Source: an uncultured Phenylobacterium sp.
GTDB taxonomy: Bacteria; Pseudomonadota; Alphaproteobacteria; Caulobacterales; Caulobacteraceae
DNA: 15,453 nt
Assembly (NCBI GenBank): GCA_945952175.1
Contig: CAMFHW010000032.1
Location: 1-15,453 of the forward strand
Direction: 5' to 3'
Below, in pieces: positions 6,773 through 12,396 of the stretch; the stretch's first letter is position 1, and each line of letters starts with the position of its first letter. The translations under genes were made by a program, and so were the position numbers. The notes below the pieces were generated by a model. That model was not told the DNA's origin. It saw only the letters and a list, made by a program, of their open reading frames with translations, and searched no databases.

Positions 6773-7627
6773 CTATTTCCGCGGCTTGATCGCCAGCGAG
6801 AAGGCCACCATCGAATCGGCCTTGGTGTCCTGGCCCCACAGCATGTGGTCGCCCTTCACCTCGCGGTGGATGTAGCCGAACGAGGTCTGCATCGAGCCCT
6901 TCTTCCAGCCCACGCCGACCTGGGTGTCGCCGATCAGGGTCGAGGCGGCGTCCTGGCTCCAGGTCCGGTCCCAGCCACGGCCGTCGCGCAGCATGTTGAG
7001 CCCCATGGCCCGGCCGCTGGCGGCGGCGAAGACGTACCAGCGTCCACCGCTTCCCAGCCGCTCGCCGTCGCGCAGGCCCAGGGCCGAGAGCCCTTCGGCC
7101 ACCCGCTCGTCGGCCGACTTGCGGCTGAGCGTGATCGCCGCCCCCGCCTCGGCCGAGCTGCCGGCGCTGGAGACCCCGAAGCCCGCATGGGGCGTCACGT
7201 CGAGGCCGAAGCGCTCGCCCTCGAACCGCATGGCGCCGGGCCAGTCGCGGGTCAGGCTCACCTCGTAGGCCGACGGGCCCAGCGCATCGCGGCTGAGCGG
7301 CCGGGCCCAGACCGGCAGGGTTTCGTCGCCGGTGGAGAACTTCAGGGTGTCGACGGTGGCGCCGTCCGGCGAGGTGAGGCTGACCTCGGCCTTGGCCGTC
7401 CAGTCGATCGCCCGCACCGCCTGGCGGTCCAGCAGGCCCGCAATGGGATCGTCCGACGAGGGCGCGGGCCCATAGGCCTCGTTCGAGGCCTGGGCGAAGG
7501 CGGCGCGCGTCAGCGACGACGCGCCGGACTCGAGGGCGGTCGGCCTCGTCTGGGCCACGGCCCCCGCCGCGACGCACAGATGACCCGACACGCCGAAGGC
7601 GATGGCCAGCCCAGCCAACGGCCTCAT
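6773..7627 (-). CDS. Secreted beta-barrel protein resembling C-terminal half of LpxR (DUF2219)
   Basis: A 284-residue protein with a clear signal peptide (MRPLAGLAIAFG..., cleavage near AGAVAQ at about 26) and then alternating short amphipathic strands typical of an outer-membrane barrel. The second half resembles lipid A 3'-O-deacylase LpxR: DVTPHAGFGVSSAG (143-156), WYVFAAASGRAMGLNMLRDG (197-216), and GDTQVGVGWKKG then SFGYIHRE (233-256). The first half, about 27-140, does not show the LpxR N-terminal Asn/Asp catalytic motif by eye, so deacylase activity is doubtful. The ATG at 7627 has GGGAGA five bases upstream, better than an upstream start at 7669. It lies downstream of nrdA on the same strand. 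The end lacks the usual terminal aromatic. Fold likely; function open. Confidence 0.7.
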   Translation of the reverse strand: MRPLAGLAIAFGVSGHLCVAAGAVAQTRPTALESGASSLTRAAFAQASNEAYGPAPSSDDPIAGLLDRQAVRAIDWTAKAEVSLTSPDGATVDTLKFSTGDETLPVWARPLSRDALGPSAYEVSLTRDWPGAMRFEGERFGLDVTPHAGFGVSSAGSSAEAGAAITLSRKSADERVAEGLSALGLRDGERLGSGGRWYVFAAASGRAMGLNMLRDGRGWDRTWSQDAASTLIGDTQVGVGWKKGSMQTSFGYIHREVKGDHMLWGQDTKADSMVAFSLAIKPRK

Positions 7628-7786
7628 CAGCAGTCTCCCACTCACGCCCCTCCCCGGGGCGTTCGACACGGCTTCAGCCTCTCACGGGAGGCGGGAGTCG
7701 CAAACGGGATTTCGCGCCCGCTTGGTTAAGCTGTGTTGAAAAGTCGCGGCTTTTTCCCGTGTCGGGATATGCCCGCCCCCGGCCTG

Positions 7787-9652
7787 CTACTGGCAGGCGA
7801 GGCACTCCTCGTAGTCGGTGCGCTCGGTCGGGCCGGCCTCGATCTGGACGACCTCCTCGCCGCCGGCGTGAGCCGCCCGCTGCACCGACTTGGAGCGCAG
7901 GTAGTACAGCGACTTGCAGCCCCGCTCCCACGCCTGCCAGTGCAGCATGTGCAGGTCCCACTTATCGACGTCGCCGGGCAGGAAGATGTTGATCGACTGG
8001 CTCTGGCAGATGTCGGCCGTGCGGTCGGCGGCCAGTTCCACCACCCAGCGCTGGTCGAGCTCGAAGGCGGTCTTGTAGACGTCCTTGTCGTCCTGGCTCA
8101 GGAAGTCGAGGTGCTGCACCGAGCCCTCGTTGGCCAGAATGGTGTCCCACACCGCCGGCGTGTTCTGGCCCTTGGTGTCCAGCAGCCGCTCCAGGTAGGG
8201 GTTCTTCACCGCGAACGACCCCGACAGGGTCTTGTGGGTGTAGATATTGGCCGGGATCGGCTCGATGCCGGCGGACGTGCCGCCGCAGATGATCGAGATC
8301 GAGGCGGTCGGCGCGATGGCCAGCTTGTGCGAGAAGCGCTCCATCACCCCGCGGTCGGCGGCGTCCGGGCACGGGCCGCGTTCGGCGGCGAGCGTGCGCG
8401 AGGCCGCGTCGCACTGGCGGCGCAGGTGCTTGAAGAGCCGCATGTTCCAGCTCTTGGCCAGCGCGCTCTCGAACGGCACGTTCTGCATCTGCAGGAACGA
8501 GTGGAAGCCCATCAGGCCCAGACCCACCGAACGCTCGCGCTGGGCGGCGTAGACGGCGTTCTTCATTTCGGGCGGCGCCCGGGTGATGAAGTCCTGCAGC
8601 ACGTTGTCGAGGAAGCGCATCACGTCCTCGATGAAGGTCGGGTGGTCGCGCCATTCCATGAAGGTCTCGGCGTTGACCGAGGACAGGCAGCAGACGGCCG
8701 TGCGGTCGTTGCCGAGGTGGTCGACCCCGGTGTGCAGCATGATCTCGGAGCACAGGTTCGACTGGCGCACCTTCAGGCCCAGTTCGCGCTGATGCTGCGG
8801 CATCGAGCGGTTCACGGTGTCGGAGAAGATCAGGTAGGGCTCGCCGGTCTGCAGGCGGATCTCGAGGATCTTCTGCCACAGCGAGCGGGCGTCGACCTCG
8901 CGGAGGATCTCGTTGGTCTTCGGCGAGCGCAGGCCGAACATCGCGCCGTCGCGGACCGCCTCCATGAACTCGTCGGAGATGTTGATCCCGTGGTGGAGGT
9001 TCAGGGACTTGCGGTTGAAGTCGCCCGAGGGCTTCCGGATCTCCAGGAACTCCTCGATCTCCGGATGGTGGATGTCGAGATAGACCGCCGCCGAGCCGCG
9101 GCGCAGCGAACCCTGGCTGATGGCCAGCGTCAGGCTATCCATCACGCGGATGAAGGGGATGATGCCGCTGGTCTGGCCGGCGCCCTTCACCTTCTCCCCG
9201 ATGGAGCGGACACCGCCCCAATAGGTGCCGATGCCGCCGCCGTTGGAGGCCAGCGCCACGTTCTCGTTCCAGACGCCCTGGATGCCTTCGAGCGAATCAC
9301 CCACCGCGTTCAGGAAACAGGAGATCGGCAGGCCGCGGTTCGCGCCGCCGTTCGACAGCACCGGCGTCGAGGGCATGAACCAGAGCTTGGAGATGTAGTC
9401 GTAGACCCGCTGGGCGTGGTCGGCGTCGTCGGCATAGGCCGTGGCGACGCGGGCGAACATGTCCTGGTAGCTCTCGCCCGGCAGGAGGTAGCGGTCCTCC
9501 AGCGTGGTCTTGCCGAAATCGGTCAGCAGGGCGTCGCGCGAGCGGTCGACCTCGACCTTGCGGACCAGCTGCAGCTGCGGTCGTTCGGCGCGCTCCGGGG
9601 CGGCCTGGGCCGCTTCAGAGACCGATCGCATCACCGCTTCGCTGCCGCTCAT
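7787..9652 (-). CDS. nrdA: Class I ribonucleotide reductase, alpha (catalytic) subunit
   Basis: A 621-residue catalytic subunit from the ATG at 9652 (a TTG at 9658 is also in frame). Key residues: Cys112 (ISCF) and Cys322 (AVCCLSS) form the redox pair; Asn299, Cys301 and Glu303 (NLCSE) are the active-site triad, with Cys301 the thiyl residue; Tyr583-Tyr584 (LYYLR) are the radical-transfer tyrosines; and Cys617/Cys620 in the tail (ECLACQ) are the thioredoxin/glutaredoxin-accessible pair. GGGIGTYWGGVRS (about 138-150) and the APTASISIICGGTSAG barrel segment (447-462) are typical. There is no N-terminal ATP-cone: the first 30 residues are Ala/Glu-rich and lead straight into the catalytic fold. 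It partners NrdB, encoded at 4946-5980. Paired NrdR-like boxes lie 56-103 bases upstream. Confidence 0.97.
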   Translation of the reverse strand: MSGSEAVMRSVSEAAQAAPERAERPQLQLVRKVEVDRSRDALLTDFGKTTLEDRYLLPGESYQDMFARVATAYADDADHAQRVYDYISKLWFMPSTPVLSNGGANRGLPISCFLNAVGDSLEGIQGVWNENVALASNGGGIGTYWGGVRSIGEKVKGAGQTSGIIPFIRVMDSLTLAISQGSLRRGSAAVYLDIHHPEIEEFLEIRKPSGDFNRKSLNLHHGINISDEFMEAVRDGAMFGLRSPKTNEILREVDARSLWQKILEIRLQTGEPYLIFSDTVNRSMPQHQRELGLKVRQSNLCSEIMLHTGVDHLGNDRTAVCCLSSVNAETFMEWRDHPTFIEDVMRFLDNVLQDFITRAPPEMKNAVYAAQRERSVGLGLMGFHSFLQMQNVPFESALAKSWNMRLFKHLRRQCDAASRTLAAERGPCPDAADRGVMERFSHKLAIAPTASISIICGGTSAGIEPIPANIYTHKTLSGSFAVKNPYLERLLDTKGQNTPAVWDTILANEGSVQHLDFLSQDDKDVYKTAFELDQRWVVELAADRTADICQSQSINIFLPGDVDKWDLHMLHWQAWERGCKSLYYLRSKSVQRAAHAGGEEVVQIEAGPTERTDYEECLACQ

Positions 9653-9707
9653 GTCCAAAACCCATAACTTTCAGGCGCTTCGGCGAGAGAACCATCCCTC
9701 GTCGAGA

Positions 9708-9755
9708 TCACTATATCTAGTGGGCGCCCCGCCCCTTTGACGCTTCATATGGGGG
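9708..9755 (-). promoter_or_regulatory. Tandem NrdR-like boxes upstream of nrdA
   Basis: The proximal box, 9708-9723, contains CACTATATCTAGTG and matches the NrdR consensus ACACWATATATWGTGT at 13 of 16 positions, including all core ones. A weaker second box, 9740-9755 (core CTTCATATGGG), matches 10 of 16 and 8 of 10 core positions. Centres 9715.5 and 9747.5 are 32 bp apart. The proximal box probably overlaps the nrdA promoter. The pair mirrors that at nrdB. NrdR binding is inferred. Confidence 0.7.
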
Positions 9756-9811
9756 CATGAAGCCTAATGACTCGTCAACGGGCAGAGACGTTCCTCCACC
9801 GGAGTTTTTCT

Positions 9812-9826
9812 CTAACGAAAGGTTAA
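9812..9826. promoter_or_regulatory. Candidate CtrA-binding site
   Basis: CTAA-N7-TTAA, followed by C, matches the Caulobacter CtrA site TTAA-N7-TTAA at 7 of 8 positions. It lies about 160 bases upstream of nrdA and about 430 upstream of the GDT1 gene. A single degenerate site can occur by chance. Confidence 0.35.
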
Positions 9827-9837
9827 CGCCGCTTCGT

Positions 9838-9937
9838 GGGGGTTGATCAATCAAGGCTTTCCGCCAACCCCTGCGACCGACGGTCACGAGACTGTGACAA
9901 AACAACTCGCCCCCCGGGCGAAGGCGCCAAAGCCTTC
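9838..9937. other. Hairpin-rich stretch with no gene, between nrdA control region and riboswitch
   Basis: No convincing coding sequence is seen in 9760-9955. Three inverted repeats occur in a row: GGGGTTG (9839-9845) with CAACCCC (9865-9871); GTCAC (9883-9887) with GTGAC (9894-9898); GAAGGC (9920-9925) with GCCTTC (9932-9937). Together they could be a small structured transcript or protein-binding sites, but such short repeats also arise by chance in GC-rich DNA. Confidence 0.3.
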
Positions 9938-9957
9938 TACCGGCGCAAGGAATCCGC

Positions 9958-9986
9958 TTGCCCTCGTCCGCCCACGGCCCTATCTG
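9958..9986 (+). promoter_or_regulatory. Candidate promoter of riboswitch/GDT1 transcript
   Basis: TTGCCC (9958-9963) and TATCTG (9981-9986), 17 bases apart, form a plausible housekeeping promoter. It would start transcription near 9992, just before the riboswitch core begins at 10000. The position is right; the -10 is weak. Confidence 0.4.
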
Positions 9987-9989
9987 GCG

Positions 9990-10143
9990 CCCTGTCATTG
10001 AGGAGTAGCCGCCCGCACCTTCAGCGGGGGACGCGTCAACAGACTTGCAGGCCTCGGCCCGCATGGCGCCTCCAGCCCCCGACCATTTCCACGAAATGGT
10101 CGGCCTTCTAACAAGAGGCCTGCATTTCATTCGAAATGCAGGG
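9990..10143 (+). ncRNA. yybP-ykoY (manganese) riboswitch leader
   Basis: Two hallmark sequences of this riboswitch are present in order and at normal distance: GAGGAGTAGC (10000-10009) and CGTCAACAG (10034-10042). The stem-loop between them (GCCGCCCGC with GCGGGGG) fits the usual arrangement. AACAAGA (10110-10116) resembles the 3' conserved AGCAAGA element. A closing helix can form between 9990-9999 and 10135-10143 (CCCTGtCATT with AATGCAGGG, one bulged T). Inside lie TGCAGGCCTC (10046-10055) pairing with GAGGCCTGCA (10115-10124) and an 11-bp hairpin, 10079-10103. This class binds Mn2+ and commonly controls GDT1/UPF0016 and other Mn exporters, and a GDT1 gene follows directly. Exact boundaries are uncertain. 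Confidence 0.85.
10119..10142 (+). promoter_or_regulatory. Alternative hairpin of the riboswitch expression platform
   Basis: CCTGCATTTC (10119-10128) pairs perfectly with GAAATGCAGG (10133-10142) over an ATTC loop. It uses bases needed by both the 10046-10055/10115-10124 helix and the 9990-9999/10135-10143 helix, so it can form only when those do not. There is no T-run after it, so it is not an obvious intrinsic terminator. Confidence 0.55.
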
Positions 10144-10181
10144 GACCTGGCGAGATCTTTGGCTTTCGCGTGTCGGTTCCC

Positions 10182-10228
10182 GGCGGGGTCGGCGGCGCGG
10201 AAAGCCATTGGTCCTGCCCGACCCCGCC
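10182..10228 (+). promoter_or_regulatory. Long hairpin just upstream of the GDT1 start
   Basis: GGCGGGGTCGG (10182-10192) pairs perfectly with CCGACCCCGCC (10218-10228), 11 bp with a 25-base loop. It ends two bases before GGTGA (10231-10235), the likely ribosome site of the GTG at 10241. It could limit translation or act as a Rho-dependent switch for the riboswitch upstream. Mechanism inferred. Confidence 0.45.
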
Positions 10229-10240
10229 CCGGTGACTGAC

Positions 10241-10810
10241 GTGACCCTCGAACCCCTATTGATCTCCACCGGCCTCGTGGCCATCGCCGAGATCGGCGAC
10301 AAGACCCAACTGCTGGCCATGCTGCTGGCGGCCCGCTTCCGCAAACCCCTGCCGATCATCGCTGGCATCCTGGTCGCCACCATCGCCAACCACCTGCTCG
10401 CCGCCGCCGTGGGCGCCGTGGCGGGCGATTTCCTGAACGGCCCCTGGATGAAGTGGGTCCTGGGCCTGGCCTTCATCGCCTTCGGCGCCTGGGCCCTGAT
10501 CCCGGACAAGTTCGAGGATAAGGACGCCCCGCGCGAGAAGGCGGGCGCCTCGATCTTCGTGACCACCGTGGTCGCCTTCTTCTTCGTCGAGATGGGCGAC
10601 AAGACCCAGGTGGCGACCGTGGCCCTCGCCGCCCGCTTCCACGAAGTGTTCCTCATCGCGGCCGGCACGACGCTGGGCATGATGATCGCCAACGTCCCGG
10701 CCGTGTTCCTGAGCCAGGCCGCCGCCGACCGCCTGCCGCTCAAGTACATCCGCTGGGCCGCCGCCGCCTGCTTCGCCGGCCTCGGCGCCTGGATCCTGCT
10801 CAGCCGATAG
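10241..10810 (+). CDS. GDT1/TMEM165 (UPF0016) family transporter, probable Mn2+ exporter
   Basis: A 189-residue inner-membrane protein built of two homologous halves, each with the family signature E-x-G-D-K-T-Q: EIGDKTQ (17-23) and EMGDKTQ (117-123). Six hydrophobic segments are visible, with a charged loop (about 89-101) between the halves. Family members export Mn2+ or Ca2+; the riboswitch in front makes Mn2+ the likely substrate. The start is uncertain. GTG at 10241 follows GGTGA by five bases and begins the family-conserved part; GTG at 10232 is next. An in-frame ATG at 10136 would lie inside the riboswitch hairpin and add 35 residues without similarity, so it is rejected. Expression is expected to rise with manganese. 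Confidence 0.93.
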   Translation: MTLEPLLISTGLVAIAEIGDKTQLLAMLLAARFRKPLPIIAGILVATIANHLLAAAVGAVAGDFLNGPWMKWVLGLAFIAFGAWALIPDKFEDKDAPREKAGASIFVTTVVAFFFVEMGDKTQVATVALAARFHEVFLIAAGTTLGMMIANVPAVFLSQAAADRLPLKYIRWAAAACFAGLGAWILLSR

Positions 10811-10883
10811 GCCGTCGCCCGGGTGGCGCCGGCGACCCGACAAGTCGCTGGACACCACTGTTCGCTCAGCGCACTGCTCAAGC

Positions 10884-11798
10884 GTGAGCATGATGTTGGC
10901 GGACAGTGCGCCGGCGGGGCTGGCCTGGTGGGCCGGCCCCGGCCAGGATTTCATGGCGGGCCTGGGCGAGGTGGCCGAACGCCCCGCCTTTCCCGACGCC
11001 GCCCGCCTGCTCTGCGCCAACATGCTGGCCCTGGCCGTGACCAACTCCGGCCTGAGGGCGGTGTTCAAGGACGCCGGCCGCTATGTCGCCGCCATGTGGG
11101 CCTTCCACCTCGACGAGACCGAGGGCCTGACCCTGGCTCGCCTGAAGGAGGTCTGCGGCCGCTCCGCCCTGCTCAGCCCCGGCCGCGCCCGGGCCCTGCT
11201 CCAGTTCCTGCAGCACCTGGGCTATGCCGAGCGCCTGCCAGGGCCGCCCCGCGCCGCCGCCTGGCGGCTGACCGACGCCTTCCGGCGCGACTGGGCGCTG
11301 CAGCTTCGCGCGTCCCTGGAGGCCGGCCGGGTCCTCGAGCCGGAGATGGGCCTGATCCTGGATGCGAAGGACGAGGCGGCGCTCTGGACCTATGGCCGTC
11401 TCCATGCGGAGGGTCTCTTCCAGGCGGCGACCGACGCGCCGCTGCCGCCGCCCCTGGCGGCCTTCATGCACGCCCATGCGGGCAATCAGATCCTCTGGAC
11501 CCTGCTGGCCTCCGGCGAGGGCGGCGCTTTTCCGCCGGCCCTGGCGGGCCCCATCTCGGTCTCCGCCCTGGCCCGCCGCTTCAGCGTCTCGCGCATCCAT
11601 GTCCACCGCATCTTCGAGCGGACCGCGCGGGAGGACGTCGCCCACCTGCAGCGCGACGGCCAGGTCCGGTTCAACGACGCCGCCCGCGAGGTCCTGCGCT
11701 GGATCTACGCCGTCCAGCTCGCCCAGATCCTCACCGCCGCGGGCCGCGCCACCCGGATCCACGGCCTGAAGGGCGGCGTCAAAAATGTGCAATTGTGA
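10884..11798 (+). CDS. Unrecognised protein with two helix-turn-helix-like regions
   Basis: A 304-residue soluble protein with no signal or membrane segment. I do not recognise the family. Two regions look like DNA-binding folds. Residues 81-118 (GLTLARLKEVCGRSALLSPG, then a second helix and LGYAERL) read as a winged-helix of the MarR/AsnC style. Residues 224-262 (ISVSALARRFSVSRIHVHRI, then REDVAHLQRDGQV) read as a classic HTH followed by a wing-like turn. It is therefore probably a transcriptional regulator, with the middle (130-220) a helical linker or dimer region. The start is GTG at 10884 or the ATGs at 10890/10893. It lies 73 bases behind the GDT1 gene and 68 bases ahead of the secreted-protein gene, so it may regulate either. 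Function is inferred. Confidence 0.75.
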   Translation: MSMMLADSAPAGLAWWAGPGQDFMAGLGEVAERPAFPDAARLLCANMLALAVTNSGLRAVFKDAGRYVAAMWAFHLDETEGLTLARLKEVCGRSALLSPGRARALLQFLQHLGYAERLPGPPRAAAWRLTDAFRRDWALQLRASLEAGRVLEPEMGLILDAKDEAALWTYGRLHAEGLFQAATDAPLPPPLAAFMHAHAGNQILWTLLASGEGGAFPPALAGPISVSALARRFSVSRIHVHRIFERTAREDVAHLQRDGQVRFNDAAREVLRWIYAVQLAQILTAAGRATRIHGLKGGVKNVQL

Positions 11799-11816
11799 CG
11801 CTTCTCCCCCGGGCCT

Positions 11817-11834
11817 AGCGTGAAGCAGCACGCT
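11817..11834. repeat. Inverted repeat in the leader of the secreted-protein gene
   Basis: AGCGTG (11817-11822) and CACGCT (11829-11834) face each other across six bases. The repeat lies 33 bases upstream of the ATG at 11867 and 19 bases after the HTH gene's stop. It could be an operator for that regulator or a weak terminator. Confidence 0.3.
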
Positions 11835-11866
11835 GGCTTCCAGCGGATCGCAGGGGACTTCAGGAC

Positions 11867-12322
11867 ATGATCAAGATGCTCACGGGCGCGGCTCTGGCCG
11901 CGACGATCGCGTTCGGCTGCGCGGCGGGCGTGGCCCAGGCCCAGACGGCGGAACGCACCTACGACAACGGCCCGGTCTGGACCGTCGGCTATGTCGAGAC
12001 CAAGCCCGGCATGTTCGACGAGTACATGGCCTATGTGAACGGCCCGTACAAAGCCCTGCAGGAGGCCGCCAAGAAGCGCGGCGACATCCTGTCGTGGCAC
12101 GTGCTGGCGGTGGATTCGCCGCGCGAGCACGAACCCGACGTGATCCTGCTGATCGAGTTCAAGAACATGGCGGTGTTCGACCGCGCCCTGTCCGAGCTCG
12201 ACAAGGACACGGTCAACGCCTTCGGGTCGACGCCGAAGTTCAACCAGGCGGCGCTCAAGCGCGAAGACATCCGCATCCTGCGCGGCGGCGTCACCGCCCG
12301 CGAACTGGTGCCGCTGAAGTAG
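11867..12322 (+). CDS. Small secreted protein, possible dimeric alpha/beta-barrel fold
   Basis: A 151-residue protein with a good Sec signal peptide: MIKM, a hydrophobic stretch, and cleavage near GVAQAQ (about 26). The mature part has WTVGYVETKPGMFDEYMAYV (38-57), a helix KALQEAAKKRG, then LSWHVLAVDSP and DVILLIEFKNMAVFD. This strand-helix-strand-strand-helix order resembles the dimeric alpha/beta-barrel (NIPSNAP/ABM-like) fold. No catalytic motif is seen and I do not recognise a named family. A ribosome site AGGGGA lies 11 bases upstream, or AGGA close to the start. It ends 13 bases before a strong hairpin. It is likely periplasmic, of unknown function. Confidence 0.85.
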   Translation: MIKMLTGAALAATIAFGCAAGVAQAQTAERTYDNGPVWTVGYVETKPGMFDEYMAYVNGPYKALQEAAKKRGDILSWHVLAVDSPREHEPDVILLIEFKNMAVFDRALSELDKDTVNAFGSTPKFNQAALKREDIRILRGGVTARELVPLK

Positions 12323-12334
12323 GGGCGCAGCGCC

Positions 12335-12362
12335 GCCCTCTCCCTCGCGAGGGGGAGAGGGC
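12335..12362. terminator. Hairpin between convergent secreted-protein gene and putA
   Basis: GCCCTCTCCCTC (12335-12346) pairs with GAGGGGGAGAGGGC less two loop-proximal bases (12351-12362, one G-T pair), a 12-bp stem with a four-base loop. No T-run follows. Its position between converging stops suggests a bidirectional terminator. The CCCTCTCCC/GGGAGAGGG core matches the hairpin at 4914-4934. Confidence 0.65.
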
Positions 12363-12396
12363 AAGCGACGCGCTCCCGCTCGTCGCCCCGAGGCCT

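Noticed and set aside
7740..7786. T-rich/CCCG...CGGG element as nrdA terminator
   Set aside because: On the nrdA strand the short stem is followed by A residues, not T, so it does not fit an intrinsic terminator.
7733..9667. Long open frame on the plus strand opposite nrdA
   Set aside because: Shadow of nrdA; no recognisable domain and biased composition.
9836..10111. Short plus-strand ORF across the riboswitch
   Set aside because: Overlaps the structured leader; no ribosome site and no protein similarity seen.
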